Shown here one piece after another: positions 1-6,136 of a stretch of 34,560 nucleotides of DNA. The stretch spans positions 1-34,560 of the IMG/VR virus record IMGVR_UViG_3300032116_000724; one strand, 5' to 3'. Position numbers and translations under genes: made by a program. This DNA is from a virus. Under the pieces are notes generated by a model. The model saw only the letters and a list, made by a program, of their open reading frames with translations, made no database searches and had not been told where the DNA came from. How positions within the stretch are numbered: position 1 is the stretch's first letter; each line of letters opens with the position of its first letter.

Positions 1-1419
1 AGTACGAATACCAACAGACTTTAACTCGTTCTGTATATCAAATGATTGCCAACGGTCAAACGATACCATGCCAATATCAAATCCTAGCCTACGCAAATTC
101 TGAATCCATTGTTTTACTTCAGATAAGTTTACTGGTCCTTCAATCTTTGGTTCCCACCATACTACTGCATCTACTACTACGATAGGCATTACTTGTGAGT
201 AGTCTTTAATTACCTGGACATTTACCCACTTTTCAACGTGAGCAATAGCGACAGCACACTTGTCATGCTTCTGTGCAAGGTCAGCATGTACAAAATATTT
301 CTTGTCTGGGTCAGGCTTGAATGATTCTATAAAGCTTTTGTTTGTATCTATTGGGTTGATTGCTGACATACATGCACGAACTTTTTCCTGTTGTTTAAAG
401 AATGCATCGGACATATAGGTAGGTACACAAGCAAAACGCTGCATAGCATCACCAAGGTCAGTGTAAAATGCCAATTTAAAATCGTCAATCTTACGAGTAG
501 GATTTACTACCCATGTAGGTCTTTTGATAGCAAACATTCCAGGGAACTTGTAAGATAGGATTGTGTCTTCATCCCATTCAATCTCAAGCGTATTGCCTTC
601 GGTATCTTCTGGTAGGTCAGGATTCATAATAAACTTGTGTCTCTTTGTGACAACTTCTTTATCTGCAATCACATCGTCATATCTTTGGCTGATAAAGTCT
701 CCAGGATATCTAGGAAAAGATAGTAGGGCTACTTTGCCTAAGTCTGGAAAACGACTGTCTACGGACGCACGGAAGGCTTTATAGATGTTGTCTGCGGTCT
801 TTCCTTGCTCATTACCTGTACCCACTTCCTGAGAGAAACCTGAAATCTCGTCAAGTACTGCTAGCAGAAGGTTTAGACCTTCGTGAGATTCTCTTTCTGA
901 GTGACCAGAATAAACAGTAATAGCCTTATTAAACTCTATGCTATCTACCTTAGCGTAATACTTTCCAGCAAACCATGGCGACTTTTCTACTTTAGTTTTA
1001 AGTCCTTTAAAAAATACGTTCTTAGCCTGTTGTGCGTTGATAGCGATATTGATAATATCGATAGCATCTCCAGATGGTTTGCCATAGTAGCGAGCAGGGT
1101 CTTTTAAGCAAAGTAATTTATAAACAACATAGGAACAAGCAACGGTAGATACGAAGTCCTTACCACTACCCTTACCAAGCTGTAGGATAACTTCATTCTT
1201 AGTATATTTAGCAAAGTGTCTACGACCTTCTTCTTCACCCATAATTTCAATAAGTTCTTCTAGCCTATAGATTTGACTCATAGCTTCTACAATGTCATAT
1301 TGTATCTCTGATAGTGATGGTTGATTTAGATAGTACTCGCCTTCAACAAATGTTTTTACATCTACTGGCTTTTCTTCAAATACATTGCTTTTTAATACTT
1401 CAATAAAGTCATCGAACAT
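1..1419 (-). CDS. terL: Terminase large subunit, partial (C-terminus beyond the window)
   Basis: Packaging ATPase/nuclease motor that pushes genome DNA into the prohead and cuts concatemers. Translating the minus strand from the ATG at 1419 gives 473 codons open to the window edge. The ATPase half shows a Walker A-type loop, GKGSGKD (residues 82-88), and a Walker B LLLAVLDE ending in D190-E191. The C-terminal RNase H-like nuclease half begins with FVHADLAQKHDK (D380) and has a second acidic site, SFDRW (D455). The last part of the nuclease is missing only because the window ends. The gene overlaps the end of the small-subunit gene by 11 bp, the usual coupling. No good Shine-Dalgarno stands before the ATG; a TTG at 1428 would sit 9 nt after AGAGG and is an alternative start. 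The family is clear; full length cannot be judged here. Confidence 0.93.
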   Translation of the reverse strand, partial: MFDDFIEVLKSNVFEEKPVDVKTFVEGEYYLNQPSLSEIQYDIVEAMSQIYRLEELIEIMGEEEGRRHFAKYTKNEVILQLGKGSGKDFVSTVACSYVVYKLLCLKDPARYYGKPSGDAIDIINIAINAQQAKNVFFKGLKTKVEKSPWFAGKYYAKVDSIEFNKAITVYSGHSERESHEGLNLLLAVLDEISGFSQEVGTGNEQGKTADNIYKAFRASVDSRFPDLGKVALLSFPRYPGDFISQRYDDVIADKEVVTKRHKFIMNPDLPEDTEGNTLEIEWDEDTILSYKFPGMFAIKRPTWVVNPTRKIDDFKLAFYTDLGDAMQRFACVPTYMSDAFFKQQEKVRACMSAINPIDTNKSFIESFKPDPDKKYFVHADLAQKHDKCAVAIAHVEKWVNVQVIKDYSQVMPIVVVDAVVWWEPKIEGPVNLSEVKQWIQNLRRLGFDIGMVSFDRWQSFDIQNELKSVGIRT

Positions 1420-1945
1420 CGTGGACAATTGTAATTACCTCTTGTTCTTTTGATACCGCAGATAGTCTACGCATAATTTCATCTCGTACCTGTGGGTATT
1501 CGGAAGCAACGTCACGCAAGATACCAACAAGGATATCCTGTCTACGCTCAATCTCTATCATTTCTTCTGCAAGTTCTTTGTTCTCTAGCAAACCAGCCTT
1601 CTGTAGCATATCGATACGCTTAGTTTCAATATCTAAAACAAGTTTAATAGCACCTGTCTTAGCACCAAGATTAGCAACAGTAGTAGCATCGTCAATAACT
1701 TCATACGCTTTCTTAATAAGTTTATTAAAGTGTGCATCAGCACCAGCTAAAGCTTCTTTTGCTCTAGCACGAATTATAGAGTTATCCGCTGCAAGGGACT
1801 TCCACTGATTAATGTGTGCAACAACTTTATTTCTAGATAAGGATAGTTCTTTGGATATTTCTGTTTCACCAACACCCTGCAAATATTTTTCAACAACCTT
1901 GTTCATCTCGTCAAGGTGTTCAACTGTTAATGCTTCAAGAGACAT
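1409..1945 (-). CDS. terS: Terminase small subunit
   Basis: DNA-recognition partner of the packaging motor, 178 aa. The N-terminal part (residues about 10-50) reads as a helix-turn-helix: EKYLQGVGETEISKELSLSR followed by KVVAHINQW, typical of small terminase DNA-binding domains. The rest is predicted helical and charged (an LDIETKRIDMLQKAGLL segment and an ERRQDILVGILRD segment), as expected for the oligomerisation region. Position immediately upstream of, and overlapping, the large terminase gene supports the role. The start overlaps the preceding gene by 11 bp, and GAGGA lies upstream at a long spacing. Sequence similarity in this family is low, so the assignment rests on HTH plus context. 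Confidence 0.75.
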   Translation of the reverse strand: MSLEALTVEHLDEMNKVVEKYLQGVGETEISKELSLSRNKVVAHINQWKSLAADNSIIRARAKEALAGADAHFNKLIKKAYEVIDDATTVANLGAKTGAIKLVLDIETKRIDMLQKAGLLENKELAEEMIEIERRQDILVGILRDVASEYPQVRDEIMRRLSAVSKEQEVITIVHDVR

Positions 1946-2219
1946 TTTTCTTTCTTCCTCGCTTTACTGGAATTCTTTTTACCCTGTCAGGATAGAATGA
2001 ACGCCAAGATGAAGCCTTGCCTTTCTCTAGTTCAAAACAGTCTACCCACGACACACCTGTTTCAGTATTCGTGACAAGACTATCAAACTGGAATTTTAAG
2101 CCATGTTCTCCATCTATCTTAATGATATCACCTTTAGCAATTATAAAATTGCCAAATTGAAGGCTATGTTCTCTACTAAACTTAGTAGTCTGTGGCTTAC
2201 TTGCTTTAACCTTTTTCAT
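1935..2219 (-). CDS. Small basic conserved phage protein, function unknown
   Basis: A 94-aa protein with a basic N-terminus (KKVKASK) and basic C-terminus (KRIPVKRGRKKN). The centre (residues about 20-75) alternates short beta-like segments such as GNFIIAKGDIIKI, LKFQFDSLVTN and GVSWVDCFELEKG, and could be a small SH3-like barrel; this fold is inference only. The ATG overlaps the stop of the preceding small HTH gene as ATGA, and its own end overlaps the terminase small subunit by 11 bp, so it is translated as part of the packaging gene cluster. The basic ends are compatible with nucleic-acid binding. I do not recognise a named family with confidence. Confidence 0.7.
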   Translation of the reverse strand: MKKVKASKPQTTKFSREHSLQFGNFIIAKGDIIKIDGEHGLKFQFDSLVTNTETGVSWVDCFELEKGKASSWRSFYPDRVKRIPVKRGRKKNVS

Positions 2220-2371
2220 CTCTTAGACTTCCTTAATCCAAACTTTGCTAAATATACATAGATTGTTTCTGATGTTGCTCCACACTCTTTAGCTATTTCT
2301 TCTGGTGTTTTCTTATCTATCCAATACCGTTTGCGTAGCCACGCTTCATTAGTGTAAAATTTATTTGCCAT
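2216..2371 (-). CDS. Small helix-turn-helix protein
   Basis: A 51-aa protein, almost entirely one helix-turn-helix unit: WIDKKTPEEIAKECGATSET then IYVYLAKFGLRKSKR. This is the pattern found at the N-terminus of many HNH endonucleases and in sigma-70 region 4-like folds, but there is no nuclease domain here. The start is fixed by the sequence: a GGAGG at the 3' end of the upstream resolvase gene lies 8 nt before the ATG at 2371. A longer in-frame extension to 2449 would run through the resolvase gene and starts with a hydrophobic out-of-frame stretch, so it is rejected. It ends in an ATGA overlap with the next gene. Possible roles are DNA-site recognition for packaging or regulation; neither is shown. 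Confidence 0.7.
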   Translation of the reverse strand: MANKFYTNEAWLRKRYWIDKKTPEEIAKECGATSETIYVYLAKFGLRKSKR

Positions 2372-2372
2372 T

Positions 2373-2939
2373 CTAATATCCTCCAAAAGCCTTAGTCCAA
2401 TTATGAATAGCCCAATGCCCAATAGCACAAGCATCAGCCACATCATCATCTGTTAGTTGCTTATCATAATTAATATTAACAAAGTTAATTGTTCTTTGTT
2501 TACGAATATTTCGTTCCTCATTCTTTAGCCAGGAATTAGATTTCTTGGGATTATCTTTAAGTACCTGCAACTTTTCTTCTTTGGTTAGCTTCTTATTTCC
2601 AATATAGTTTTGCCAAGTGATTGGAGATACAGAACCTATATACTTTACCCCAGACATAGAAGCAGCACCCAGCAACGCACCCTGGACCATAGCTAACTGA
2701 GCAGCAGTCTTAGGGCTATTCATAAACACTGTGTGCTCAATTACAATCGTGTCAAAATCAAAGTTGTCAAAGAACATTTTGGTTTTCTTGGCGGCATCCA
2801 TAACTTTTTCATAGGTGTTGCTACCACTAAAAGATATCTTGCCACAAGCAGTAATTTTACCATTGTCAAATATTGCAAATGCTAGACTATTAGTACTAGC
2901 ATCAATAGCACAAAACTTCTTAGAGTTCGATTTTACCAT
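2373..2939 (-). CDS. RuvC-like Holliday junction resolvase
   Basis: Endonuclease of the RNase H/RuvC fold that resolves branched DNA, 188 aa. The acidic metal-binding residues are visible: D13 in CAIDAST, E68 in IVIEHT, and the late acidic cluster D165/D166/D169 in LTDDDVADACAIGHW. The spacing (start, about 65, about 165) is that of RuvC-family resolvases, and the length agrees. In a phage that replicates by recombination it would debranch concatemers before packaging, which fits its place shortly upstream of the terminase genes. It overlaps the upstream zinc-ribbon gene by 20 bp. The specific subfamily (bacterial RuvC-like versus pox/phage type) cannot be settled by eye. Confidence 0.82.
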   Translation of the reverse strand: MVKSNSKKFCAIDASTNSLAFAIFDNGKITACGKISFSGSNTYEKVMDAAKKTKMFFDNFDFDTIVIEHTVFMNSPKTAAQLAMVQGALLGAASMSGVKYIGSVSPITWQNYIGNKKLTKEEKLQVLKDNPKKSNSWLKNEERNIRKQRTINFVNINYDKQLTDDDVADACAIGHWAIHNWTKAFGGY

Positions 2940-3216
2940 TTACAATTCCTTTAATCTCTCTTAGAACATCTCTAACTTCATCAGGAACTACCTCGCAAGA
3001 TTGACAAATAATTTCATCTGTATACATAGATAGTTTTTTACCACAATTTTTGCAAAACCTGAGTTTGCCAGCACGTTTTTTTATCTTATCTCTTACATAC
3101 TTTTCAGCAATCTTTTCTTTAGTTGCTAGCTCTCTACATTCAGCAGAGCAATATATCTGATAAGATAATTGTGTTTCAAATTGATGGTCACACCAACTAC
3201 AGTATTTGATTTTCAT
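2920..3216 (-). CDS. Zinc-ribbon protein with two Cys pairs sets
   Basis: A 98-aa protein with eight cysteines arranged as two probable zinc sites: CSWC with CSAEC (residues about 6-27) and CKNC with CQSC (about 55-74). A basic helical segment (EKYVRDKIKKRAGK) lies between the two sites. It is overlapped at both ends, by 20 bp with the Cas4-like nuclease upstream and by 20 bp with the RuvC-like gene downstream, so translation is probably coupled to the recombination enzymes. A DNA- or protein-binding adaptor role is plausible. No catalytic residues are evident and no named family is claimed. Confidence 0.75.
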   Translation of the reverse strand: MKIKYCSWCDHQFETQLSYQIYCSAECRELATKEKIAEKYVRDKIKKRAGKLRFCKNCGKKLSMYTDEIICQSCEVVPDEVRDVLREIKGIVNGKIEL

Positions 3217-4006
3217 CTAATGGCTCCAGAGAATTTAGTTTTATCTCTCCAGAACCAGCAGCATCACAAGCTTCCCTAATAGGACATGCCTTGCAAATTT
3301 TTGAATTAGAACGATAGTTCTTAGTAGGCAATGTTTTATTCTCCCATGCCTTACGAACCTGTCGCATCCATTCAAATGTGTTCTCTACCCACTCATACAT
3401 GTATGTATTTAATTCAATAGGAAAAATCAACAGTTCGTGATTGTTCTTATTTTCATAAATCAATACAGATTTGTTCTTGTTTAAAATCTTCATATAGATT
3501 AACAACTGGATAACGTGTCCAGTCTTAGGCTTCCCTGCCAATTTTCTATACTCAAAGCCTTCGTTAGGCATTGTCTTGATTTCCCCAAGCAACTCTTTGT
3601 CTTCCCAATTAAGCAGAACGTCACCAAATCCAAAGATTGGTGGGTCATTATAGGTGACTTTAAATTCTGAATCAACAAGAAGACCAGGAACATTCTTCAT
3701 AGCTTCCTGAATTCTTTCATGCGACTTTGTACCAGCAGTCATATTTGCAGCACCATAAGCATCTGCGTTATCTGTAAATACTGCACCTTCAAAAGCAAGA
3801 TACCAATACCTTGGACACTCACCAAAAGCGTAAGCAATAGTGCTAGGTGCAAATGTTTTCTTCTGTTGAAACTTATCTACACGATTAACAGTATATCCAG
3901 AATTAATCTTAGCAATCAATTCTTCTTTGTTGATAAACGATGGTTTGCTTGCAGGATTGGTTTCTACTTTTTTTATCATAACTTGATTTAATAAATTTTT
4001 AACCAT
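3197..4006 (-). CDS. Cas4/RecB-like PD-(D/E)XK exonuclease with Fe-S cysteines
   Basis: A 269-aa nuclease candidate. The PD-(D/E)XK core is readable: H96 in TKSHERIQ, D129 in FGFGDVLL, the E142-x-K144 pair in GEIKTM, and Q167 in HVIQLLIY. One cysteine before the core (C64 in GECPRYWYL) and three after it (C238, C241, C247 in CKACPIREAC) make the four-cysteine arrangement that holds a 4Fe-4S cluster in Cas4 and AddB-type nucleases. Its likely job is end resection for recombination, next to the recombinase and resolvase genes. There is no CRISPR array or other cas gene in the window, so this is a phage recombination nuclease, not an adaptation protein. The Shine-Dalgarno at the first ATG is weak. 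Confidence 0.83.
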   Translation of the reverse strand: MVKNLLNQVMIKKVETNPASKPSFINKEELIAKINSGYTVNRVDKFQQKKTFAPSTIAYAFGECPRYWYLAFEGAVFTDNADAYGAANMTAGTKSHERIQEAMKNVPGLLVDSEFKVTYNDPPIFGFGDVLLNWEDKELLGEIKTMPNEGFEYRKLAGKPKTGHVIQLLIYMKILNKNKSVLIYENKNNHELLIFPIELNTYMYEWVENTFEWMRQVRKAWENKTLPTKNYRSNSKICKACPIREACDAAGSGEIKLNSLEPLDENQIL

Positions 4007-4012
4007 GGTATC

Positions 4013-4327
4013 TTAGCGAGTAATATATTTAAGTGCTGATACCAAGTCATTAATTGCTTCGGCAGCAGTGAAGTAAATATTTTTCTTCGCCCTATCTCCT
4101 TTTTCTACGTTAACCATCCATGTGGCTTTGAGAGACATCTTGGCAGCAATTGCTTGCAAGCGTACTATCTCTACTGTTGCAACGTTTAGTGGAATGTCTG
4201 GCTTCAAGATTACCTTTGCTACAAAAGTTAGTGCTGTGGTAAGCTCTTCATCATTCATAAAGTCAGCAATCTCTGAAAGACCATTGACCATCTCTAGTGT
4301 TGTTTTAGTTTGTTCTATATTTTCCAT
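4013..4327 (-). CDS. Conserved phage protein, function unknown
   Basis: A 104-aa, largely helical protein with no catalytic motif that I recognise. Notable segments are ALTFVAKVILKPDIPLN and KATWMVNVEKGDRAKKN followed by a C-terminal AAEAINDLVSALKYITR helix. The start is well supported: AAGGA lies 6 nt before the ATG at 4327, and a TATAAT stands about 25 nt further upstream, so this may begin a transcript that continues through the nuclease, resolvase and terminase genes. It ends 6 bp before the Cas4-like gene. Its place among recombination genes suggests a replication or packaging accessory role, which is inference from context only. Confidence 0.68.
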   Translation of the reverse strand: MENIEQTKTTLEMVNGLSEIADFMNDEELTTALTFVAKVILKPDIPLNVATVEIVRLQAIAAKMSLKATWMVNVEKGDRAKKNIYFTAAEAINDLVSALKYITR

Positions 4328-4343
4328 TTTGTTTCCTTAATGT

Positions 4344-4358
4344 TATAATACTATTATA
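4344..4358 (-). promoter_or_regulatory. Candidate -10 box inside a perfect 15-bp palindrome
   Basis: The gap between two genes holds TATAATACTATTATA, a perfect palindrome with 7-bp arms. On the minus strand it provides a TATAAT at 4358-4353, about 25 nt upstream of the ATG at 4327; its second and third bases onward overlap the stop codon of the preceding gene. No convincing -35 is seen. Palindrome and -10 overlap could mean an operator, or simply two chance AT-rich hexamers. Confidence 0.35.
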
Positions 4359-4641
4359 CACCATCGTTGAGTATTTGGTCAAGCAGGGATAGCTCAATGA
4401 TTGCTAGTCTTGTTTTAATACCATTCTCACCAATGACCACAACAATAGCAGGGTCATTACCATTACGAATAGCATCTGTAGTAGCCTTAGCCCAGACATC
4501 TTTATTTAAAGTAAAAGACTTACCCACTTCCTTAAAGTCAACTGTAAAGTTTTCCCAGGAAGCATCTCCCTTATGAGTTCCACGACCAGAGTTCTTGTGC
4601 TGTTTAGCACCAATACGCTTACTCTCGCTTTTCTCGCTCAT
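4354..4641 (-). CDS. Small phage nuclease/resolvase-like protein (D/ExK type)
   Basis: A 95-aa protein resembling small phage Holliday-junction-resolvase-type proteins of the PD-(D/E)XK fold. The visible pattern is a basic N-terminus, KGD at residues 24-26, then VDFK (about 34-37) standing where the family's (D/E)xK usually lies, and SFTLNKDVWAKATTDAIRNG followed by the hydrophobic strand PAIVVVIGENG. The core strand and helix pattern is what I recall for such proteins, but the catalytic pair is slightly atypical (D-F-K rather than E-x-K), so activity is uncertain. It overlaps the upstream zinc-binding gene by 23 bp. A weak AGAAAG precedes the ATG. It sits between the recombinase and Cas4-like genes, consistent with a recombination role. 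Confidence 0.55.
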   Translation of the reverse strand: MSEKSESKRIGAKQHKNSGRGTHKGDASWENFTVDFKEVGKSFTLNKDVWAKATTDAIRNGNDPAIVVVIGENGIKTRLAIIELSLLDQILNDGV

Positions 4642-4804
4642 AGTCTTTCTTCTTTTTCTTTGTCTGCAAACTCACTTGGCTTAAATGCTTATCTGGACAC
4701 ATCCAAGTAATCAGCTTGTCTTGTGCATACATTCTCACTGTCTTTACTTCTACCTTACAGGTATGGCAAGGAAATGAGCCAGGATAGATACTATACTTTC
4801 CCAT
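4619..4804 (-). CDS. Small zinc-finger-like protein
   Basis: A 61-aa protein with CHTC (C13, C16) and a second metal-ligand pair in WMCPDKH (C36 and H40), followed by a strongly basic, charged tail (KKKKKDYEREKRE). This looks like a small zinc ribbon whose tail could contact nucleic acid. The start has AAAGG three bases upstream of the ATG at 4804. It overlaps the end of the recombinase gene by 14 bp and the next gene by 23 bp, so it is embedded in the recombination operon. No function is assigned beyond probable zinc binding. Confidence 0.68.
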   Translation of the reverse strand: MGKYSIYPGSFPCHTCKVEVKTVRMYAQDKLITWMCPDKHLSQVSLQTKKKKKDYEREKRE

Positions 4805-5801
4805 TTACCTTTGCCTTGATTTCATCTTGTAGGTCTAAGTCTTCTCGTACTCTTGCTACAAATTTATCCCTACCCTGTAATTTAGAACCATCGGGAAGGA
4901 TATACCAAGCACCTGTACGTTCTACAATGCCCATCATCTCTGCAGTATCAACCAAATCACCAATGCTGTCAATACCAACATCACCTCGAAAATAGAAATC
5001 GTATTCTCCAGATTGGAAGGCTGGCGATGTCTTGGAAAACTGGACTTCCCAACGAACTTTCCTACCAACCTTTTCTTCAATGAGTTTATCGCCAACTGCA
5101 ATCTTGCCTTTAATTGCTTGATTGTCTGATTCGGAACTGAATAATTTGATAACCGTAGATGAATAAAACTTAGTAGCTTGACCACCTGAAGGCTGTTGGC
5201 TAGTATACATAGCAGAAATATTATTACGAGATTGCGAAATAAGTACCAGAAGGGTTGGCTTAACTTTATTGTTAGCATAGTTAAGCATCTTCCAAGCGTT
5301 ACTAAAATCTCTAGACTCTGCACCAATTTGTTTAGTGTTTTCCAACTGTTTAAGTTCATCTGAATCCTTCTCAAAATAAATAGCAGGTAGCAATGATGTA
5401 ATAGAGTCAACCACAATTAGGTCTACTCCAGCAGCCATTAAGTTAGTTCCTACATCTACCATCTCGTTAATTGTTCTTGCTTGTGATACGATTAGGTTTT
5501 CTGTATCTACCCCAAGAGCTTTAGCCCATTCTTCTGAATAGGACATCTCTGCATCAATCCAAGCACACAACTTGCCTTCCTGCTGTGCCAAAGCAATCAT
5601 CTGCAAGCATAGCGAAGACTTAGCAGAAGACTTGCTACCCCAAATCAAAACCTGTCTACCATAAGGCAAGCCACCATTCAATGCACGATTTAGACCAAAG
5701 CTAGGTGTAGCCTGATACTCTGTCTTAAAGCCAACACCAGTAGTAAGGTTCTTTCGAATGCGTGGGTCTAGTTGTGCCAATGCTTCTTCTATTGTTGTCA
5801 T
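4791..5801 (-). CDS. RecA/UvsX-like recombinase with atypical Walker A
   Basis: ATP-dependent strand-exchange protein, 336 aa. RecA-core landmarks are in order: Walker A GSKSSAKSS (residues 55-63), DAEMSYSEEWAKALGVD (83-99, matching the RecA segment that follows DAE), Walker B LIVVDSITSLLP (D132), the QSRNN segment and then a GGQATKFYSS segment corresponding to the DNA-binding/loop region. The glycine before the Walker A lysine is Ala60 here, where bacterial RecA has GPESSGKT; the catalytic Lys61 and Ser62 remain. Likely used for replication restart and concatemer formation. Its ATG shares one base with the stop of the MazG-like gene (TAATG), with AGG about 6 nt upstream. Confidence 0.9.
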   Translation of the reverse strand: MTTIEEALAQLDPRIRKNLTTGVGFKTEYQATPSFGLNRALNGGLPYGRQVLIWGSKSSAKSSLCLQMIALAQQEGKLCAWIDAEMSYSEEWAKALGVDTENLIVSQARTINEMVDVGTNLMAAGVDLIVVDSITSLLPAIYFEKDSDELKQLENTKQIGAESRDFSNAWKMLNYANNKVKPTLLVLISQSRNNISAMYTSQQPSGGQATKFYSSTVIKLFSSESDNQAIKGKIAVGDKLIEEKVGRKVRWEVQFSKTSPAFQSGEYDFYFRGDVGIDSIGDLVDTAEMMGIVERTGAWYILPDGSKLQGRDKFVARVREDLDLQDEIKAKVNGKV

Positions 5802-6136
5802 TAAAACCTAACCCCATGTTTCTCTGGTCTAGTCTTATTAAATCCAGTCTTGTTTTCAAATGCGTAATCTAGCGATACATTGGTATATCCTTGTTCAACT
5901 AAACCAGCATACAGGTCCAGGGTACGAATAAGAATGTCTGCAAACTCTGCAGCAATCTCGTCTTCGCCCTTATCCTTGCGGATTGCTTCCATGACCTCGG
6001 TTACTTCAGATACAATCATCATCAGTTGCTTTGTTACAAAAATGTCCACCTGTTCTGCAGATGCATCATCAATTACTTTCCAGAAACCTTTTTTAACTGC
6101 TGTTTCGTGCAGCTCCATTGCGAGTTCATCAAACAT
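5801..6136 (-). CDS. MazG-like nucleotide pyrophosphohydrolase
   Basis: An all-alpha NTP pyrophosphohydrolase of the MazG/dUTPase-like superfamily, 111 aa. The magnesium-binding motif is readable as SEVTEVMEAI (ExxE) followed by AAEFADILIRTLD (ExxD). In phages these enzymes are thought to clean up modified nucleotides or alter (p)ppGpp and dNTP pools; the substrate here is unknown. Start choice: GGAGG lies directly against the ATG at 6145 but 9 nt before the ATG at 6136, so 6136 is preferred and the protein begins MFDELAMEL. That ATG overlaps the end of the polymerase gene by 8 bp. It lies between polymerase and recombinase, a natural place for a dNTP-pool enzyme. Confidence 0.82.
   Translation of the reverse strand: MFDELAMELHETAVKKGFWKVIDDASAEQVDIFVTKQLMMIVSEVTEVMEAIRKDKGEDEIAAEFADILIRTLDLYAGLVEQGYTNVSLDYAFENKTGFNKTRPEKHGVRF

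Noticed and set aside
563-784. Plus-strand open frames across the window (for example 563-784, 6217-6648, 17682-18044, 29659-29991)
   Set aside because: All lie opposite well-supported minus-strand genes, have no recognisable motifs, no ribosome sites and shadow-like composition.
2372-2449. Longer start for the small HTH gene at 2449
   Set aside because: It would run 77 bp into the resolvase gene; the GGAGG 8 nt before the ATG at 2371 decides the start.
3197-4006. CRISPR adaptation system suggested by the Cas4-like nuclease
   Set aside because: No repeat-spacer array, cas1 or cas2 is present; phage Cas4-like proteins are common recombination nucleases.
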